A DNA stretch of 64,000 nt from Aridibaculum aurantiacum (GTDB lineage Bacteria; Bacteroidota; Bacteroidia; Chitinophagales; Chitinophagaceae), in contig NZ_JAFEWC010000002.1 of the NCBI RefSeq assembly GCF_017355875.1, positions 62,001-126,000 of the forward strand, read 5' to 3'. Both the position numbers and the translations under genes were made by a program. Of this stretch, positions 59,677 to 64,000 are shown piece after piece. The notes under the pieces were generated by a model. It worked only from the letters and a program-made list of their open reading frames with translations, was not told the origin of the DNA and ran no database searches. Positions within the stretch are counted from its first letter, which is position 1. Every line of letters begins with the position of its first letter.

Positions 59677-59720
59677 TGCACACAACAATCGTATTTGTGC
59701 AAGTGCGGCAGAATGTTGAC
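59677..59720 (+). repeat. Left half of an attC-like site after cassette 3
   Basis: TGCACACAAC-AAT, CGTATTTGTGCA and AGTGCGGCAGAATGTTGACAGC. Nearly identical over 35 bases to 57384-57420. Its inner arm is perfectly complementary to the inner right arm of the first junction site (57552-57563). Confidence 0.65.
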
Positions 59721-59771
59721 AGCTTCAGCTTTAGTTCATGACCAAGCGAAGGAACTAGTATGAACCTATAA

Positions 59772-60938
59772 TCACTTGCCAACTGCACTTTCCACCAGGT
59801 CCACCAATTGCCCTATCATGCGTGGCTCCAGCCAGCGGGTAACAATCACCAGGTCGTTTTTGCTATCAATTACAATAAAGTTTCCACCAAATCCTTCGGC
59901 TGCATATACAGTTTTGGATAGCTTTCCCAGGTGACCATCTTCATTGGTCCACCATAGCATGCCATAGGTTTTGTTAGCTGCTGTTGTTTCGGTTACTCCG
60001 TTCACCCATCTCTCTGAAAGCAACTGTTTTTCCTGCCATTTTCCCCGGCGGGCAAATAGCAAACCAAAACGTGCCTGATCCAATGTATTGATGAATATTC
60101 CGCCACCAAAATGGCCGCCGCCGCTTACGGATTGCATCATCAGGCCGTCTACATTCACAAATGAATTTTCATAGCCATACCAGCGCCAGGTAGAAGAGGC
60201 GCCAATCGGGTCCATGATCTTTTCTTTAAGCACCATCGGCAATGGCTTGCGCCACACTTGCAACAAGGCGTAAGCCAATGCATTTATCCGTACATCATTG
60301 TATTTGTACACAGTGCCTGGTTCATTCAGCTTTCTTGCCCGCCATTCATCGATGCTGCCGGTGCGCGGCGGACGATCGGCCCAGTCGCATATATCAAAGA
60401 GGCAGCCCGACCAGTCGGATGATTGGTGCAGCATATGCCGCCACGTGATCTTTTGATTATGTGCGCCTTCAAAGGTTTCATCCCATACATATTGGCTTAC
60501 CTTATCATCAAGGCTGCGGATCAAACGTGCATCCTCTGCAAGACCGGCAACGGTAGAGAGGTAACTTTTGGCAACGCTAAACGTCATGTCCATCCTGTCT
60601 ACGTCTCCCCACTGTGCGACGATAAACCCATTCTTAATGATCAAACCGGCAGGCTTACCGCGGTCTTTCATCGGGCCTATGATCTTGTAGTTGGGTTCGC
60701 GGGCATTAACGCCAAACGCCTTGATGTTAGCCAGCCGCATGTCGTAGTCCATGTTCACTTCGTTGTTGATGGCAAAGCGTACGGCACTATCAATAAGGGC
60801 TGCATCCAGCTTTAGCTGCTGAGGCGTCCTTGTCTGCCAAACCGAATCAGGGAAGTAGAGCTTTTGGCCATAGATTACCTGGAGACACAGGAAAGACAAT
60901 GACAGGAAAAGGATAGATCTTTTTACACAACTATTCAT
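59772..60938 (-). CDS. Serine hydrolase of the beta-lactamase (class C-like) family
   Basis: A 388-residue exported enzyme with signal peptide (ILFLSLSFLCLQVIYGQ). Penicillin-binding-type motifs are Ser121-x-x-Lys124 in TFSVAKSYLS, Tyr-x-Asn in TVYKYNDVRIN and a HFGGG-type third element near GGGHFGGGIFI. Such proteins include D-Ala-D-Ala hydrolases, esterases and beta-lactamases; the substrate cannot be told from sequence. It is convergent with the cassette array, whose right end lies 12 bases beyond its stop, and divergent from the membrane protein gene. Confidence 0.85.
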   Translation of the reverse strand: MNSCVKRSILFLSLSFLCLQVIYGQKLYFPDSVWQTRTPQQLKLDAALIDSAVRFAINNEVNMDYDMRLANIKAFGVNAREPNYKIIGPMKDRGKPAGLIIKNGFIVAQWGDVDRMDMTFSVAKSYLSTVAGLAEDARLIRSLDDKVSQYVWDETFEGAHNQKITWRHMLHQSSDWSGCLFDICDWADRPPRTGSIDEWRARKLNEPGTVYKYNDVRINALAYALLQVWRKPLPMVLKEKIMDPIGASSTWRWYGYENSFVNVDGLMMQSVSGGGHFGGGIFINTLDQARFGLLFARRGKWQEKQLLSERWVNGVTETTAANKTYGMLWWTNEDGHLGKLSKTVYAAEGFGGNFIVIDSKNDLVIVTRWLEPRMIGQLVDLVESAVGK

Positions 60939-61193
60939 ACTTCAAGGTAAGAGATTACCAACACACGAACATTCAATATGAGCCAGATTCTATTCTGCAA
61001 TGGAGATAGAAAAGTAGCGTGGATGAACTAAGCGGTTTACATTCTATTATGTCAATGGCAACTTCATGCTGTGCAGTTGATATAGTTGGTGATAAGAACG
61101 AACACAGAAACATAATGATGGCCGGTTGTCGATCGCCAGGGTTTTGCAATACTATTGCACCCCTAAATCCCTTAGTAAACCGCTTAGCTACCT

Positions 61194-61811
61194 ATGTCAA
61201 CCAAACAGCTTCATTACATATCAGGCCTCATCATTACTGTTTTCGTAGGCCTTCATCTATTCAATCATGTTTGCAGTCTATTTGGGCCAGCCAGGCATAT
61301 AGAAGTAATGACGTTCCTCAGACTGATTTACCGCAACCTTGTTGTTGAAGCCATTTTATTGATGGCGGTTTGTGTCCAGGTTTATTCGGGGCTAAAGCTT
61401 TTTAAACAGAATAGGAGAACGGCTACTGCTGCATTCGACAAGTTGCATATATGGTCGGGCTTGTACCTGGCTATATTCTTTGTTATTCATGTTAGTGCAG
61501 TTTTCACAGGGCGAATTTTTTTACACCTCGATACCAACTTCTATTTTGGAGTAGCGGGCATGAATAGTTTTCCGACAAGCTTGTTTTTCATCCCTTATTA
61601 TACCCTTGCCCTTCTTTCATTTTTTGGTCACATTGCTGCAGTGCATAATAAAAAAATGAAGCGGGATGTATTTGGTTGCAGGCCTGTTGATCAATCCAAA
61701 CTGGTATTAGCTGCCGGCATCTGTACAACGGTTGTAATACTATACGGCCTTACCAATCATTTTCATGGATTTGATATTCCGGCAGCTTATAATATAATGA
61801 TAGGAAAATGA
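61194..61811 (+). CDS. Polytopic membrane protein with conserved His residues
   Basis: A 205-residue protein with about five hydrophobic helices. His residues are placed within or near helix ends (LHYISG, GLHLFNHV, DKLHIWSG, FVIHVSAVF, FFGHIAAVHN), an arrangement suggestive of b-type haem ligation, as in succinate dehydrogenase-type or cytochrome b561-type subunits. No family was recognised with certainty. The start ATG at 61194 is preceded by 255 bases with no gene. It stands alone. Confidence 0.65.
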   Translation: MSTKQLHYISGLIITVFVGLHLFNHVCSLFGPARHIEVMTFLRLIYRNLVVEAILLMAVCVQVYSGLKLFKQNRRTATAAFDKLHIWSGLYLAIFFVIHVSAVFTGRIFLHLDTNFYFGVAGMNSFPTSLFFIPYYTLALLSFFGHIAAVHNKKMKRDVFGCRPVDQSKLVLAAGICTTVVILYGLTNHFHGFDIPAAYNIMIGK

Positions 61812-62109
61812 GCGAAAGCACAGTGAGTGCTGACGAAGGAGGCGTCCGCTGAAGTTTCTGGTTTAGATGTTTCTGGTTCCTGGTTTTTGTCATGCCGACG
61901 AAGGAGGCATCCCATCAAGTTTATAAACAAAAAAAGCATAGTGCTACCAGAACCTGTTCGCACTTCGTATCTCGTACCTGCTAAAATAGTTTGAAAGCAG
62001 GCCTGGTGTTTGAAGATCAGAAAAGTGGATCATCTGCGGGTTTAGCTGGATACGCTAGCGACTCGTGTTAAGGTGGTTGTAGCCTTTGGCTAAGCTCAAA
62101 AAGCGGTAG
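61812..62109. other. Intergenic region, 298 bases
   Basis: Two copies of a GACGAAGGAGGC-x-TCC phrase (61831 and 61900), with the sense GTCATGCCGACGAAGGAGGCATCCC resembling phrases at 31199-31235. A short AGCC-TTT-GGCT hairpin is near 62080. No gene is seen. Confidence 0.4.
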
Positions 62110-63387
62110 ATGAAAACAACATACTTTTTCCTGCTTTCCATAATCTTGTTTGCTGCCTGTTCCCCGGCCAGGAATACTGCTGCTCGTGGAAGAATTGCTT
62201 TAACCAATGTTACCATAGTTGATGTAAGAAATGGTGGCCTGCTTCCCAACCAGGCTGTAGTTATTGAAGGAGACAGGATAATCGAAACAGGGTACGCGTC
62301 CAGCGTGCGAATAGCGCGGGGTACTTCGGTTATTGATGCACAGGGTAAATACCTGGTACCCGGCCTGTGGGATATGCATGTACACCTTGAACTAGCCACC
62401 AAACAATCGCTGCCCTATTTTATTGCTTACGGTGTTACGGGGGTAAGAGACATGGGCGCCAATTCTCTTGATACGATAAAGCAGTGGAGAAATGAAATTG
62501 AGCAGGGTAAACAGGTAGGGCCGCATATCATTGCTCCCGGGCCTATAATAGACGGGCCGTTTTTTGTGAATGAACTGCGTGTAACGGTTAACACACCGGC
62601 TGAGGCACGCAAAGCCGTTGACTCGCTGGTAGCACTGGGAGTAGACTTTATCAAGGTGCATCAACAAATATCGAAAGATGCCTACCTGGCGCTGGCAGAC
62701 CAGGCTGCAAAACACAACATAGCTTTCGTGGGACACAAGCCTGCTTCACTGCCCCTGCAAGCGGTTATTGAGGCCGGGCAAAGCAGCATTGAACATGTGC
62801 TGTTTACACCAGGCCTAAACGACACTACTATCTCGATGATGAAAGATGCCGGAACATTCTTTACACCAACGCTATTGATAATAGACAAGATCGCACGCTA
62901 TAATGACTCGTCATTACGCAATGATAAACGCTTAGGCCAGGTTTCACCCATACTAAAACACCATTGGCAAAAGCAAACAGAAGCATGGGGCGACAATGTG
63001 AGCAAGACAGTGGAATACATGCAAAGTATGATGCCGGTCATGCAACAACGTACTGCCTCCATGCAAAGAGCCGGCGTTCCTTTACTAGCAGGAACAGACA
63101 TGGCCATCCCCTATGTCTACCCGGGAAGCAGCCTTCACGAAGAACTGGAGTTGCTGGTGAGGTCAGGTCTTTCGCCACTACAGGCGCTGCAGGCGGCAAC
63201 CATCAATCCTGCACGGTTTTTTAAAAAGGAAGCTGAAACTGGTTCTATACATAAGGGTAAGCGCGCCGACCTGGTACTGCTAAACGCAAATCCTTTACAG
63301 GATATATCCAATGCTAAAGATATCAACCTGGTAATCTTTAATGGGAAGGTGTATGACAGGAAAAGTCTTGATGCCATCCTGGAGTAG
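62110..63387 (+). CDS. Amidohydrolase-family lipoprotein (imidazolonepropionase-like)
   Basis: A 425-residue predicted lipoprotein (signal LLSIILFAACSPA, Cys17). The metal-dependent hydrolase core is intact: His90-x-His92 in WDMHVHLE, a Lys in DFIKVHQQI (the carboxylated-Lys position), His in AFVGHKPA, His in SSIEHVLF and Asp in LLAGTDMAI. It probably binds two metals. It ends with the usual N-terminal/C-terminal beta-sandwich (GSIHKGKRADLVLLN). Relatives hydrolyse imidazolonepropionate, dipeptides or other amides, and a periplasmic or surface location suggests a scavenging role. Substrate is unknown. Confidence 0.88.
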   Translation: MKTTYFFLLSIILFAACSPARNTAARGRIALTNVTIVDVRNGGLLPNQAVVIEGDRIIETGYASSVRIARGTSVIDAQGKYLVPGLWDMHVHLELATKQSLPYFIAYGVTGVRDMGANSLDTIKQWRNEIEQGKQVGPHIIAPGPIIDGPFFVNELRVTVNTPAEARKAVDSLVALGVDFIKVHQQISKDAYLALADQAAKHNIAFVGHKPASLPLQAVIEAGQSSIEHVLFTPGLNDTTISMMKDAGTFFTPTLLIIDKIARYNDSSLRNDKRLGQVSPILKHHWQKQTEAWGDNVSKTVEYMQSMMPVMQQRTASMQRAGVPLLAGTDMAIPYVYPGSSLHEELELLVRSGLSPLQALQAATINPARFFKKEAETGSIHKGKRADLVLLNANPLQDISNAKDINLVIFNGKVYDRKSLDAILE

Positions 63388-63470
63388 TTTGAGCATATTC
63401 ATTATTGTCAAAAGACCCCTTTGTAGTCGTACAATTGATTGGTTAAAATCCACAGGATAAGTAGTTATTG

Positions 63471-63587
63471 TCCGTCTGGGATCTTCGAAGGGACCTTATA
63501 CACTTTAGGATGGTCTACCGATGCCTTCCGTACTGCAGGATCCCTGGCAATGGCACAGGAGGCTTGAAGGAGACCCGCAAGGATTAA
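63471..63587 (+). repeat. MITE-like repeat, copy 3
   Basis: GTCCGTCTGGGATCTTCGAAGGGACC (in part) start, CGATGCCTTCCGTACTGCAGG middle (in part) and CTTGAAGGAGACCCGCAAGGA end. Confidence 0.7.
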
Positions 63588-63603
63588 ATTTTCTAAATAA
63601 ACA

Positions 63604-63736
63604 GCTCAGGCCGCATGGCCTCGTTACTGCAACGGGACTCCGTCCGCTTCTTTCAAACAAAGCTGCGCAATGTTTGAATGTCTCGTTGCACTCGACACCG
63701 AACCGGCCTAATGTCCCTTATGCAGTAACTGTTGTA
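63604..63736 (-). repeat. 133-bp dispersed structured repeat, copy 3 (inverted)
   Basis: Reverse complement of 2721-2853; identical over long runs (for example CAAACATTGCGCAGC and GTGTCGAGTGCAACG in complement). Confidence 0.75.
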
Positions 63737-63784
63737 GAGAGTAGAATAGTAGGAGCAAAAAATTTCATCAAGTAAATGAACATT

Positions 63785-63908
63785 TTTGTCCGTCTGGGGT
63801 CTCCGAAGGGACACCGGACAATCGAGGGATGATCTAACGAATGCCTTCCGTACTGCAGGGTCCCTGACATTCGCACAGTAGGCTTGAAGGAGACCCCGCA
63901 GGGACAAA
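63785..63908 (+). repeat. MITE-like repeat, copy 4 (best-preserved ends)
   Basis: Ends 63785-63804 and 63889-63908 are inverted repeats with 17 of 20 bases matching (TTTGTCC..GGGGTCTCC against GGAGACCCC..GGGACAAA). The 124-bp length and lack of an open frame fit a miniature inverted-repeat element. Confidence 0.75.
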
Positions 63909-64000
63909 GCTGTACGTCTTGTCACTAGCAGGATGACCTTGTGCATATAACAAAAATCAATCTTGAACAACAATAGATAGCTGCTGTCTAACCTCCAGCA

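Larger units (their letters stand above)
59016..59760 (+). mobile_element. Putative gene cassette 3 (integron-type), right end truncated
   Basis: Begins TTGTGTGCA; the end box TGCACACAAC (59677-59686) is the exact 10-bp complement. The left half of its attC-like site is intact: CGTATTTGTGCA (59690-59701) and GCGGCAGAATGTTGACAGCTTC match the first junction site. The right half is missing, and the array seems to end before the convergent serine hydrolase gene. Confidence 0.6.
63388..64000. other. Repeat-filled end of the window
   Basis: Contains two MITE-like copies (63471-63587 and 63785-63908) on either side of an inverted 133-bp repeat copy (63604-63736). No gene is seen; open frames in it translate the repeats. 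Confidence 0.55.

Noticed and set aside
61194-61811. Assignment as succinate dehydrogenase cytochrome b subunit
   Set aside because: His placement is suggestive but no sdhA/sdhB genes are adjacent and the length and motifs do not match clearly.
1-64000. tRNA or rRNA genes
   Set aside because: No cloverleaf with the GGTTC-A-A-TCC T-arm pattern or rRNA-like stretch was found by eye; a tRNAscan-SE/Infernal run would settle this.

Overview
The window looks like a chromosomal segment of a Bacteroidota bacterium, most likely family Chitinophagaceae. The evidence is several secreted proteins with type IX secretion (T9SS) C-terminal sorting domains, FN3 and SBBP-type repeat proteins, paired outer-membrane beta-barrels, DUF4386 membrane proteins, TAnnTTTG-type -7 promoter elements, and many intergenic palindromic repeats. 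No rRNA or tRNA gene was recognised. The genus cannot be named from the sequence alone.

Layout. 1-13 kb: a DUF1905 protein, two PAS-domain histidine kinases, a nine-repeat T9SS adhesin-like protein, and a LytTR regulator coupled to a lipoprotein-type histidine kinase. 13-27 kb: a secreted subtilase, an AraC regulator with a membrane protein/flavoprotein pair, then a mixed stretch bounded by two Crp/Fnr-like regulators (quinone-oxidoreductase-like enzyme, two DUF4386 proteins, two beta-barrels, CPBP protease, SDR, S41 protease). Several promoters there share strictly spaced operator-like boxes. 27-33.6 kb: two more T9SS proteins and an unknown protein, separated by repeat-rich DNA. 33.8-42.7 kb: a type I restriction-modification operon with extra genes: hsdR, an unknown with a D...QxK nuclease-like signature, hsdM, hsdS, a membrane-anchored beta-helix-like protein, a second D...QxK protein, and one more unknown. 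43-52 kb: retropepsin-like protease, rhomboid protease, RAYT transposase remnant, LysR/MFS pair, acetyltransferase, lipoprotein, and a 31-residue basic protein. 52.4-55.9 kb: an adenosylcobalamin riboswitch in front of dut-nrdB-nrdA. 56.2-59.8 kb: three consecutive genes (nuclease-like, SIR2, HEPN), each enclosed in what looks like an integron gene cassette. 59.8-63.4 kb: serine hydrolase, membrane protein, amidohydrolase lipoprotein. The last 600 bases are repeats.

The two most interesting regions are both candidate defence loci. In the 56.2-59.8 kb array each gene starts 17-27 nt after a GTTG box and stops 2-8 nt before the exact complement of that same box. The box differs from cassette to cassette, and long imperfect palindromes span the junctions. 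This is the expected layout of attC-bounded cassettes, although the boxes deviate from the canonical consensus and no integrase is in view. The 33.8-42.7 kb operon couples a complete type I R-M system to at least three uncharacterised proteins. The intergenic DNA carries at least three families of dispersed structured repeats, one MITE-like with about 20-bp inverted ends and one whose hairpin stem shows compensatory base changes between copies.
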